Assembly (NCBI GenBank): GCA_037443425.1 | Contig: JBBIOI010000030.1 | Coordinates: 1 to 31,105 of the forward strand | Reading direction: 5' to 3' | DNA length: 31,105 nt | Source of the DNA: JBBIOI01 sp037443425 | GTDB taxonomy: Bacteria > Desulfobacterota > BSN033 > UBA1163 | Part shown: positions 7,194 to 14,933 of the stretch, piece after piece | Layout of the letters: each line of letters starts with the position of its first letter | How positions within the stretch are numbered: the first letter of the stretch is position 1 | The notes under the pieces: model-generated | The model's input: only the letters and a program-made list of their open reading frames with translations | Database searches by the model: none | What the model was told of the DNA's origin: nothing | Translations under genes and position numbers: made by a program

Positions 7194-7919
7194 CTAAAAG
7201 GCCTTAAAAAACTCGATCCCTCCATATATTCCACTCCCAAATGTTTTGTCATGCTTATAACCTGTATGGAGGGTAAGGGAGAGGCCTTTTGGGATGTTAT
7301 ATATTTCAAATGTTGGTCCCAAACCAAACATTCTAAAGTCAGGATTCCTCCCATAAAACTGCTCAATCCCTAAATGGATTATATTTGACCTTTTAAAATC
7401 AAAATTTGCAACCTGTCTCTTAATCTTTCCTTTCTCATAAAAGAAATTATCTCTACTACTGTAACTTCCGTATAAGCTTATCTCAGTAAATCGAAAAATT
7501 TGATGATATATCTCTCCCTGTATCATTGGGGCTAATGTATCTCCCCTCACTTTTGCATCTCTTACATCAGGATTTAGATCAGTATTTCGGTATTCAATCC
7601 CACCAAAAATACCAATCGATGTCTTTTTTGTATCACTCTTTATTCCCAAAAGGCCATAAACCCCTGGAGAAGTGGCCTTTATAGTTCTCTCGCCTGACTT
7701 GTATTTATAAGTTAAATAATTCGGTACTAATCTTGCCCGAAAAGATAAATCCCCTTGGATCTTTTGGCCAATTTCAAGACCTAAAAATAAAAATCCTTGT
7801 CCACGTGTATCTACCTCTCCTCCGCCAAAGGATGAAATATCTATAGAAAAAGCAGTAGAATAGAAAAAAGTGTAAAAAAATAAAATAAGAATTAAAATAA
7901 TGAATAAATCTCTTTTCAT
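7194..7919 (-). CDS. Outer-membrane beta-barrel, BcsS-like
   Basis: A 241-residue exported protein. After a signal peptide (MKRDLFIILILILFFYTFFYS) the sequence alternates hydrophobic and polar residues in many short strands (for example GFLFLGLEIGQ, FGLGPTFEIYN, LTLHTGYKH) and ends in FGSGIYGGIEFFKAF, an aromatic C-terminus typical of outer-membrane barrels. The pattern resembles the cellulose-biosynthesis BcsS family, but I recognise it only from general shape and context. The ATG at 7919 was chosen over a start 18 codons earlier because it begins the signal peptide and has GGAG upstream; this also removes overlap with the cysteine synthase gene. Likely role: an outer-membrane partner for export of the glycan made by the next gene. 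Confidence 0.6.
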   Translation of the reverse strand: MKRDLFIILILILFFYTFFYSTAFSIDISSFGGGEVDTRGQGFLFLGLEIGQKIQGDLSFRARLVPNYLTYKYKSGERTIKATSPGVYGLLGIKSDTKKTSIGIFGGIEYRNTDLNPDVRDAKVRGDTLAPMIQGEIYHQIFRFTEISLYGSYSSRDNFFYEKGKIKRQVANFDFKRSNIIHLGIEQFYGRNPDFRMFGLGPTFEIYNIPKGLSLTLHTGYKHDKTFGSGIYGGIEFFKAF

Positions 7920-7962
7920 TTCCCATTCTCCAGCCCAGATTTTAATAATTGGAGAAAGAAAA

Positions 7963-8955
7963 TTAGCTCCCATTTTTTACAAGGCATTCGATTGCAGTAA
8001 TATACTCTTCTGTCATGCATGTGGGAATCTTATGTTTCTTTAAACATTCAAAGCATTTGCTTGGCTCATAAAGAGGAGTACTTACATATTTTTCACCACC
8101 ATCAGGAAATAGCGTTACAATGAGACCCCCATCCATCTCTTTAGCCTTTTCATAAGCTCCCCACATAGCAGCACCTGAACTTATCCCGCAAAAAATACCC
8201 TCACGAAGTGTGAGAATCCTTGCCATCTCAAAGGCATCTTCATCAGTAACATTTATTTTTTCATCGAGCCTCGATGGATCATAAATCTCTGGGACATATT
8301 GATGGCTCAGATTTTTCAGTCCCTGAATCTTGGAGTTCGGATAGGGCTCAACCCCTACAATCTTTATTTCTGGATTATATTCCTTAAGTCTTTTTGAAAC
8401 GCCCATAAGTGTTCCAGTAGTCCCGATGCCTGCAACAAACATCTTTACCTCACCCTTCGTAGCTTGCCATATCTCTTCACCTGTTGTTTCATAATGGGCT
8501 AAGACATTGTATTGATTTTTAAACTGATAGGGCATGTAATATTTTGGATCCTGTGCAATCTCCTTTGCCAGATCTATTGCTCCATCCATACCCCTTGAAC
8601 CATCGCTCAATATGATCTTCGCCCCAAAGGCTGTCAGTATCTTCCTTCTTTCTATGCTCATTGTTTCAGGCATCACGAGCTCTAAACGGTATCCTTTAAC
8701 AGCACATACCATCGCCAATGCAATCCCAGTATTTCCACTGGTCGGTTCAATAACGATCTTATCCTTTGTAAGAAGACCCTCTTTTTCTCCATATTCAATC
8801 ATATATTTTGCAATCCTGTCCTTTACAGAACCTGCAGGGTTATACTTCTCAAGTTTTGCATATATCTTTACCTTTTTGTTTGGAACGATATGATTGATCC
8901 TTACAAGCGGGGTATAACCCACAAGCTCAACCATATTCTCTGCTACCCTTAACAT
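7963..8955 (-). CDS. Cysteine synthase family PLP enzyme
   Basis: A 330-residue fold-type II PLP enzyme that makes cysteine from an activated serine (O-acetyl- or O-phosphoserine) and sulfide. The Schiff-base lysine is in NPAGSVKDR, the substrate loop is EPTSGNTG, the phosphate-binding loop is GIGTTGTLMG, and GISSGAA and LFPDGGEKY are the usual C-terminal blocks. After the normal end there is an extra tail of about 35 residues with three cysteines (CFECLKKHKIPTC) and a fourth near the end, which could bind metal or be redox-active. The ribosome site is a G-rich run before the ATG at 8955. It lies 18 bases after map and probably shares its transcript. CysK versus CysM cannot be settled here. 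Confidence 0.88.
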   Translation of the reverse strand: MLRVAENMVELVGYTPLVRINHIVPNKKVKIYAKLEKYNPAGSVKDRIAKYMIEYGEKEGLLTKDKIVIEPTSGNTGIALAMVCAVKGYRLELVMPETMSIERRKILTAFGAKIILSDGSRGMDGAIDLAKEIAQDPKYYMPYQFKNQYNVLAHYETTGEEIWQATKGEVKMFVAGIGTTGTLMGVSKRLKEYNPEIKIVGVEPYPNSKIQGLKNLSHQYVPEIYDPSRLDEKINVTDEDAFEMARILTLREGIFCGISSGAAMWGAYEKAKEMDGGLIVTLFPDGGEKYVSTPLYEPSKCFECLKKHKIPTCMTEEYITAIECLVKNGS

Positions 8956-8973
8956 AACTCTTCCCCCCTATCT

Positions 8974-9720
8974 TTACAGGATACTAAGGATTTCTGCCCC
9001 ATCATCAGTTATTGCGATAGTATGTTCAAAGTGAGCAGATCTCTTTCCATCTGCGGTAACAACTGTCCATCCATCAGAAAGGATCTTTACCATATGTGTG
9101 CCCTCATTTACCATTGGTTCAAGTGCGAAAACCATGCCTTCTTCAAGCCTTGGTCCCTGATTTGGAGGACCAAAGTTTGGGATCTGGGGTTCTTCATGAA
9201 GGTCCTTCCCAATTCCATGCCCAACGAAATCCCTCACAACAGAAAACCCATTAGACTCTACCCATGTCTGTATAGCATTAGAGATATCAAAAAGTCTATT
9301 CCCAGGCCTTGCCTTCTCGATTCCTATATAAAGAGCCTTTTCAGTTACTTCAATAAGCCTTTTGCCAATCTCATCAACTTCACCAACAGGTAATGTAATC
9401 GCTCCATCCCCGAAATATCCATTCAGATTAACTCCTACATCTATGCTAACAATATCTCCTTCTTTAAGCCTTCGCTGTCCCGGGATCCCATGGACCACTT
9501 CCTCATTTATAGAAATACAGACAGTAGCTGGAAACCCGCGATATCCCTTAAAGGCTGGTATTGCCCCTTTTGAACGTATTATATCCTCTGCAATCCTATC
9601 GAGCTCTTTTGTCTGAACACCTGGCTCGATTGCCTTCTTGATCTTCTCGAATACCTCTGCTACAATTGCACTCGACTTTTTTAACTGTTCAATCTCTCTT
9701 TTTGACTTTATGATTATCAC
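8974..9720 (-). CDS. map: Methionine aminopeptidase, type I
   Basis: A cytosolic metalloprotease of 248 residues that removes the initiator Met from new proteins. All five metal ligands of the family are visible: Asp in VSIDVGV, Asp in YFGDGAI, His in GHGIGKDLHEEP, Glu in FALEPM and Glu in AHFEHT. The block VCISINEEVVHGIPG is also typical. The frame extends upstream to a TTG at 9756, but family members begin close to IIIKSKREIEQLKKS, so I chose the GTG at 9720. The upstream TTG coincides with a predicted -35 box, which supports this. There is no clear ribosome site before the GTG. First gene of the long minus-strand run. Confidence 0.93.
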   Translation of the reverse strand: MIIIKSKREIEQLKKSSAIVAEVFEKIKKAIEPGVQTKELDRIAEDIIRSKGAIPAFKGYRGFPATVCISINEEVVHGIPGQRRLKEGDIVSIDVGVNLNGYFGDGAITLPVGEVDEIGKRLIEVTEKALYIGIEKARPGNRLFDISNAIQTWVESNGFSVVRDFVGHGIGKDLHEEPQIPNFGPPNQGPRLEEGMVFALEPMVNEGTHMVKILSDGWTVVTADGKRSAHFEHTIAITDDGAEILSIL

Positions 9721-9727
9721 AAAAATG

Positions 9728-9756
9728 AGTATGCATTTGAAGCGAAAAAAAGTCAA
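9728..9756 (-). promoter_or_regulatory. Predicted promoter for map, near-leaderless
   Basis: On the minus strand TTGACT (9756-9751), 17 bases, then CATACT (9733-9728). A start site about seven bases beyond the -10 would fall almost on the GTG at 9720, giving a leaderless or nearly leaderless map message. This is a pattern call only. Confidence 0.4.
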
Positions 9757-9775
9757 TATTTATAGCCTATTTTTA

Positions 9776-9803
9776 TTGACTTTTCACCACTTTCCAGTAA
9801 AAT
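9776..9803 (+). promoter_or_regulatory. Predicted sigma70 promoter for purB-ftsH
   Basis: TTGACT (9776-9781), a 16-base spacer and TAAAAT (9798-9803) lie just before the purB ribosome site (GAGGAG). The -35 hexamers of this promoter and the map promoter form an inverted repeat, AGTCAATA (9751-9758) and TATTGACT (9774-9781). Confidence 0.55.
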
Positions 9804-9824
9804 GAAATATGAGGAGATTAAATT

Positions 9825-11123
9825 ATGATTCCACGATATACACGTCCTGAAATGGGAAACATCTGGACAGAAAAGAGAAAATTTGAGACATGGCTCCAGA
9901 TTGAACTACTTGTATGTGAAGCACTACATCAAATTGGTGAAATCCCGGAAGATGCCCTCAAGCAGATTAAGGAAAAGGCGTCTTTTGATATCGAAAGGAT
10001 CAACGAGATTGAAAAGCTAACAAAGCATGATGTTTTGGCATTTTTAACAAATGTTGGTGAATCCATTGGGTCACTTTCAAGATATCTACACTATGGTCTT
10101 ACCTCTTCAGATATACTTGATACATCCTTTGCTATCCTACTTAAGGAGGCCTCAGAAATTATTTTAAATGACATTAAAAATCTATTGGATGTATTAAAAA
10201 AGAAGGCATTTCAGTATAAAGACACAGTGATGATTGGAAGGACACATGGAGTTCATGCTGAACCAATAACATTTGGATTAAAGATGGCACTCTGGTATGA
10301 TGAGATGAAGAGAAATCTCTTAAGGATGGAAAGGGCCAAAGAGGCTGTGAGTGTAGGAAAGATATCTGGTGCAGTTGGGACGTTCTCACATATATCTCCA
10401 GAGGTAGAAGAGTATGTATGTAAAAGATTGGGACTTAAGCCAGCCCCAATATCTACACAGATTATTCAGAGAGACCATCATGCTGAATTCTTCACTACCC
10501 TTGCTATAATAGCCACATCGATTGAAAAGTTTTCCGTTGAACTCAGACATCTCCAGAGAACCGAGGTTTTGGAAGCCGAAGAATTCTTTTCAAAGGGCCA
10601 AAAAGGATCGTCTGCCATGCCTCATAAAAGAAATCCTGTCTCTGCTGAAAATCTCTCTGGGCTTGCAAGGTTAGTCCGCTCTTACTCATTTGCGGCACTT
10701 GAAAATGTCCCTTTATGGCATGAACGGGATATCAGTCACTCTTCTGTTGAAAGAGTGATTGGTCCTGATGCAACAATCCTGGTTGATTATATGCTCAACC
10801 GTTTCACAAATCTTTTAGAAAATTTGATTGTCTATCCCGAAAATATGAAGAAGAATTTAGAGAAAATGGGAGGACTTATATACTCTGAAGCGGTCCTTCT
10901 TCTCTTAACAAAGAAAGGACTCTCTCGAGAGGAGGCATACGAGGTTGTTCAAAGAAATGCGATGAAGGTTTGGCAAGAAGGGGGAGATTTTAAATCTATC
11001 CTTTCAGAGGATGAAATGATAAAAAAGACTTTAACGAAAGAAGAAATCGATAATGTCTTTGACATAAATATTCATCTTAAACATTTGGATGATATCTTCC
11101 AGAGGGTCTTTGGGGATAACTAA
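9825..11123 (+). CDS. purB: Adenylosuccinate lyase
   Basis: A 432-residue fumarase/aspartase-superfamily enzyme that cleaves SAICAR to AICAR and adenylosuccinate to AMP in purine synthesis. It begins with the family motif MIPRYTRPEM. Catalytic blocks are HYGLTSSDILDT (89-100), the general acid H141 in GRTHGVHAEP, and the signature loop GSSAMPHKRNP (261-271) with the mobile catalytic serine. Length matches the short bacterial and thermophile form. A ribosome site (GAGGAG) and a good promoter precede it. The stop overlaps the ftsH start (TAATG), so the two are translationally coupled. Confidence 0.96.
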   Translation: MIPRYTRPEMGNIWTEKRKFETWLQIELLVCEALHQIGEIPEDALKQIKEKASFDIERINEIEKLTKHDVLAFLTNVGESIGSLSRYLHYGLTSSDILDTSFAILLKEASEIILNDIKNLLDVLKKKAFQYKDTVMIGRTHGVHAEPITFGLKMALWYDEMKRNLLRMERAKEAVSVGKISGAVGTFSHISPEVEEYVCKRLGLKPAPISTQIIQRDHHAEFFTTLAIIATSIEKFSVELRHLQRTEVLEAEEFFSKGQKGSSAMPHKRNPVSAENLSGLARLVRSYSFAALENVPLWHERDISHSSVERVIGPDATILVDYMLNRFTNLLENLIVYPENMKKNLEKMGGLIYSEAVLLLLTKKGLSREEAYEVVQRNAMKVWQEGGDFKSILSEDEMIKKTLTKEEIDNVFDINIHLKHLDDIFQRVFGDN

Positions 11124-13006
11124 TGCCAAAAAATCAAAAACCATCACCCAATTTAAAAGACCTTTTAAAGATTAAAGAACCTCACGATAGGGGAGGTAAG
11201 AAACCTGTCCTCAAAAAGACCCATTTTACTATCTGGTACTTCTTAATTGCATTTCTCATTATACTTCTTATACAAAATTATATTGTCTCAAAAAGGGCTG
11301 AAGATGTAATTCCTTATAGTGAGTTTAAAGAATCTCTAAGGGCGGGGAGGATAAAAAACATTACTATCACACAGGAATCGATAACAGGAGAAAGGGAGAC
11401 AGAAAAAGGTGTAAGAAAGTTCCAAACCATTCGTGTTGAGGATCCAGACCTTGTCAAGGACCTTGAAGCCCATCGAATACAGTACACAGGAAAGGTTGAA
11501 AGCAAATGGTTAACAAATATACTCTCATGGATTGTTCCACTTGTATTCTTCTTCTTCATATGGAGACTCCTATTCTCAAGGATAGGGCCTGAAACAAGTG
11601 TAATGTCTTTTGGAAAGAGCAGGGCAAAGATCTATGCAGAAAAAGACAAAAGGATAACTTTCTCTGACGTAGCAGGCATTGACGAAGCTAAAGAGGAGCT
11701 TAAAGAGATTGTAGAGTTTCTAAAAAATCCACAAAAATTTCAGCGCCTTGGGGGAAAGATACCCAAGGGGGTCCTCCTGGTTGGTATGCCAGGAACTGGA
11801 AAAACCCTTCTTGCACGGGCTGTGGCTGGCGAGGCAAATGTTCCTTTCTTTTCAATCAGTGGATCAGACTTTGTCGAGATGTTTGTAGGAGTAGGTGCAG
11901 CAAGGGTGAGGGACCTCTTTGCACAAGCGCAAAATCATGCCCCCTGTATCATATTTATAGACGAACTTGATGCCCTTGGGAAGGCACGAGGAGTAAATCC
12001 AATGGGACGTCATGATGAGCAGGAACAGACCCTTAATCAATTACTGGCTGAAATGGATGGATTTGATCCAAATACTGGCGTTATCATTATGGCTGCAACC
12101 AATAGACCTGAGATCCTTGATCCAGCACTTTTAAGACCAGGAAGATTTGACCGACATATTCTTGTTGACAGACCCGATATTGTTGGCCGAGAGGAGATTT
12201 TAAAGATCCATACAAGAAATGTCAAACTTGCACCTGATGTCGATCTAAAAGTAATTGCATCGAGGACACCAGGTTTCGTTGGTGCTGATTTGGCAAATAT
12301 AGTAAATGAGGCCGCACTCCTTGCAGCCCGTAAGAATAAAGATGCGGTTGAGATGTCAGATATTGAAGAGGCCATTGATAGGGTTGTAGCAGGGCTTGAA
12401 AAAAAGAGAAGACTCATGTCAAAGAAAGAAAAAGAGATTGTAGCATATCACGAATCCGGTCATGCAATTGTTGCCTCTCATCTACCAAGTGCAGATCCAG
12501 TGAGACGAATCTCCATCATCCCGAGGGGAATATCTGCACTGGGTTATACATTACAGCTTCCAACAGAGGATAGATATCTAATGACAAAAACTGAACTACT
12601 GGAACGGATGGCAGTTCTCTTGGGTGGAAGGGTTGCAGAGGAGATAGTATTTGGAGAGGTTTCAACAGGTGCCCACAACGATCTTCAACGTGCAACAGAT
12701 ATTGCTACAAGTATGGTGAAAGAATATGGGATGAGTGAAACCCTCGGTTATGTTACATTCGAGAAGGAAAAAAAGCCTCTCTTTCTTCCGAGCTCTTTAT
12801 ACTCTTCAACAAAGGAATACAGTGAAGAGACTGCAAGAAAGATTGATGAGGAGATAAAAAAGATAATTGATCAAACGTATCAAAAGGCAAAGGAAATACT
12901 ATTAGCTAAGCGCGACAAACTTGATGAGCTTGCTCGTTTACTGCTTGAAAAAGAAGTAGTTGAAGAGGCTGATCTTAAAAGAATACTCGAAGGTCAAGCA
13001 TCTTAA
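11123..13006 (+). CDS. ftsH: ATP-dependent zinc metalloprotease FtsH
   Basis: A 627-residue membrane AAA+ protease that degrades membrane and regulatory proteins as a hexamer. Two membrane helices (about 36-53 and 129-150) flank a small periplasmic domain. The AAA+ module has Walker A GMPGTGKT (221-228), Walker B IIFIDE (276-281) and a second region of homology ending RPGRFDR. The zinc site is HESGH (443-447), with the third ligand in the GAHNDLQRATDIA block. The C-terminus is helical. Unusually, about 35 Lys/Pro-rich residues precede the first membrane helix, where E. coli FtsH has only a few. It overlaps purB by one base and is followed closely by the DUF502 gene. Confidence 0.97.
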   Translation: MPKNQKPSPNLKDLLKIKEPHDRGGKKPVLKKTHFTIWYFLIAFLIILLIQNYIVSKRAEDVIPYSEFKESLRAGRIKNITITQESITGERETEKGVRKFQTIRVEDPDLVKDLEAHRIQYTGKVESKWLTNILSWIVPLVFFFFIWRLLFSRIGPETSVMSFGKSRAKIYAEKDKRITFSDVAGIDEAKEELKEIVEFLKNPQKFQRLGGKIPKGVLLVGMPGTGKTLLARAVAGEANVPFFSISGSDFVEMFVGVGAARVRDLFAQAQNHAPCIIFIDELDALGKARGVNPMGRHDEQEQTLNQLLAEMDGFDPNTGVIIMAATNRPEILDPALLRPGRFDRHILVDRPDIVGREEILKIHTRNVKLAPDVDLKVIASRTPGFVGADLANIVNEAALLAARKNKDAVEMSDIEEAIDRVVAGLEKKRRLMSKKEKEIVAYHESGHAIVASHLPSADPVRRISIIPRGISALGYTLQLPTEDRYLMTKTELLERMAVLLGGRVAEEIVFGEVSTGAHNDLQRATDIATSMVKEYGMSETLGYVTFEKEKKPLFLPSSLYSSTKEYSEETARKIDEEIKKIIDQTYQKAKEILLAKRDKLDELARLLLEKEVVEEADLKRILEGQAS

Positions 13007-13013
13007 ATTAAAA

Positions 13014-13706
13014 ATGATAAAATTCTTATTAAAACATATAAGGTCTAAAATATTTGCTGGGATATTAGTCATCCTCCCAATAGGAATAACCTTTCTTGTC
13101 TTGATGTTTGTATTTAATAGCATTGAAAAAGTGCTAAATCCTCTCATACCTAAAATCCCTATAAGCGGAATTCATCGGGATATCTATGTCCCAGTTATAG
13201 GAATATTTGGATTTTTGTTCCTTCTCTATATAATTGGCTTAATTGCTACAAATGTTATTGGTCGAAAATTCGTAAGTCTGGGAGATCGCCTATTTACAAC
13301 AATTCCAATAGTAAAAAATATTTATACTTCATCAAAACAACTTACAGACGCCTTTTCTCAAACACGAAAAGGGTCATTTCGTCAAGCAGTCTTCGTGGAG
13401 TTTCCACAAGAGGGAAACTTTGCCCTTGGCTTTATAACGAATGAATTAAAAGACCTTAACAATAATACAAAGGTAACGGTCTTTCTACCCACCGCCTTTA
13501 TTCCACCACAGGGAATACTTTTATTTCTTCCAAAAGAGAAGGTAATACCATCAAACTTCACCATTGAGGAGGCAATAAAGGCAATCATGTCAGTTGGAAT
13601 TGTAACGCCAAATACTGTTAATACAGTCTTTACTCGATCCAAATCCGATATTGAAAATCTAAATATCCTAAAAAAAACCAATTCAAAAATAGAAGGAGGT
13701 CTTTAA
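13014..13706 (+). CDS. DUF502-family membrane protein
   Basis: A 230-residue inner-membrane protein of the DUF502 family, function unknown. Two membrane helices are clear: IFAGILVILPIGITFLVLMFVF near residue 12 and VIGIFGFLFLLYIIGLIATNVIG near 55. The soluble C-terminal half has the family blocks IPIVKNIYTSSKQL, FRQAVFVEFP, GFITNEL and VTVFLPTAFIPPQG. The ATG at 13014 was chosen because the family starts just before the first helix; a longer frame from a TTG at 12960 would overlap ftsH by 47 bases. Neither has a strong ribosome site. It probably belongs to the purB-ftsH transcript. Confidence 0.85.
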   Translation: MIKFLLKHIRSKIFAGILVILPIGITFLVLMFVFNSIEKVLNPLIPKIPISGIHRDIYVPVIGIFGFLFLLYIIGLIATNVIGRKFVSLGDRLFTTIPIVKNIYTSSKQLTDAFSQTRKGSFRQAVFVEFPQEGNFALGFITNELKDLNNNTKVTVFLPTAFIPPQGILLFLPKEKVIPSNFTIEEAIKAIMSVGIVTPNTVNTVFTRSKSDIENLNILKKTNSKIEGGL

Positions 13707-13708
13707 TT

Positions 13709-13945
13709 ATGGAAGCGATAACACTTTTAATTGCTGTTGTTGCGCTTATCTTATCCATTCTGGCATACCAAAGATCAGGAGGGTTTTCGGAACTTAAAAG
13801 GGAGATAGAATCTCGGACTTCATCTCCTGACCTCAAAAAACAGATAGAATCGTTAATGGCCGTAACAGAATCTTTAAGGGAAAAGACAGCAGATGCACTT
13901 GATCGTCTTGAGAAGGCAGTAAGAAAAACTGAAAAACCCACCTAA
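13709..13945 (+). CDS. Small membrane-anchored coiled-coil protein, unknown
   Basis: A 78-residue protein I do not recognise. One N-terminal membrane helix (TLLIAVVALILSILAY) is followed by a charged helical segment with heptad-like spacing (LKKQIESLMAVTESLREK, DALDRLEKAV), likely a coiled coil. A strong ribosome site (AGGAGG) within the end of the DUF502 gene and a 2-base gap indicate coupled expression. Last gene before a predicted terminator. Confidence 0.75.
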   Translation: MEAITLLIAVVALILSILAYQRSGGFSELKREIESRTSSPDLKKQIESLMAVTESLREKTADALDRLEKAVRKTEKPT

Positions 13946-13979
13946 GATTTTATGTTTGATTCAAAATTTCTTTAGCCTG

Positions 13980-14017
13980 ATCCCTTATCTCTTTAAGGAA
14001 AATGATAGGGGATTTTT
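13980..14017 (+). terminator. Predicted rho-independent terminator
   Basis: ATCCCTTATC (13980-13989) pairs with GATAGGGGAT (14004-14013) through ten base pairs, one of them G-U. The 14-base loop is followed directly by a T-tract (14013-14017). It separates the purB-ftsH group from the mscS-glgA group. Confidence 0.55.
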
Positions 14018-14041
14018 AGGAAATTTTAGGTAAAATTAAAA

Positions 14042-14914
14042 ATGCCCGAATTTTTAAAATCAATCCTTATCTGGTTGACAAAATCTGGATTAAAAATTGT
14101 CGGTATACTCATTGGCCTTCTAATTGTGTATCAATTGTCTAAATTGATCACCAGATGGGTCGAAAGGTTTATCCCCGAGAAGGATATCATTGGGGCTACG
14201 GAGGCAAAGAAAAGGGCATACACATTGGGTAATATTCTTCGTCATGCCCTCCTAATCCTATTATCATTTATCGCAATCATGATGATCCTTGGGGAGCTTG
14301 GTATACAGCTCGGCCCACTGCTTGCTACTGCAGGGATTGGTGCGTTAGCTGTCGGGTTTGGTGCTCAAAGTCTTGTTAAGGATGTAATTAATGGTTTCTT
14401 TATAATCCTTGAAAACCAGTATAGAATTGGAGATGTTATAAAAGTAGGTGGTGTTTCTGGCCTGGTTGAACAGTTAAGCCTTAGAAGAACTGTTTTGAGA
14501 GATTTAGAAGGAATTGTACATACCATCCCAAATGGGGAGATTAAGATTGTAAGTAATCTTTCAAAAGAATGGTCACGCTCTGTTATTGATATAGAAGTCT
14601 CATATTATGAAGATATAGATAGAGTGATAGACCTTTTAATTGAAATCGGAAAAGAACTCGAGAGGGAAGAGTCTTATAAGGCCTTTATCCTCGAACCACT
14701 TCAAATCCTTGGTGTCGAGAGATTTGGAGAATCCGGTATTATCATCCGCATGATGATAAAAACGGCACCATTAAAACAATGGGAGATTGGAAGAGAACTG
14801 AGAAAAAGAATCAAGAAGGCCTTTGATGAGAGAGGGATTCAAATACCTTTTCCTCACCGTGTACTCATTTTTGGTGAGAAAAATGAAGCGTTTAAATTAC
14901 AAAGAAAACTATAA
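14042..14914 (+). CDS. MscS-family small-conductance mechanosensitive channel
   Basis: A 290-residue inner-membrane channel that opens on hypo-osmotic shock. Three membrane helices are visible: residues 8-35, about 65-85, and the pore-lining Gly/Ala-rich helix LLATAGIGALAVGFGAQSLV. After it comes the beta-domain signature DVINGFFIILENQYRIGDVIKVGG, then GLVEQLSLRRTVLRDLEG and HTIPNGEI. The C-terminal domain ends GIQIPFPHRVLIF. Length and motifs match MscS itself. It is followed after 19 bases by glgA and likely heads that transcript; the ribosome site is weak. Pairing with a glycogen gene has no evident functional meaning beyond osmotic housekeeping. Confidence 0.93.
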   Translation: MPEFLKSILIWLTKSGLKIVGILIGLLIVYQLSKLITRWVERFIPEKDIIGATEAKKRAYTLGNILRHALLILLSFIAIMMILGELGIQLGPLLATAGIGALAVGFGAQSLVKDVINGFFIILENQYRIGDVIKVGGVSGLVEQLSLRRTVLRDLEGIVHTIPNGEIKIVSNLSKEWSRSVIDIEVSYYEDIDRVIDLLIEIGKELEREESYKAFILEPLQILGVERFGESGIIIRMMIKTAPLKQWEIGRELRKRIKKAFDERGIQIPFPHRVLIFGEKNEAFKLQRKL

Positions 14915-14933
14915 TTTTTAAGAAAGGCCATTT

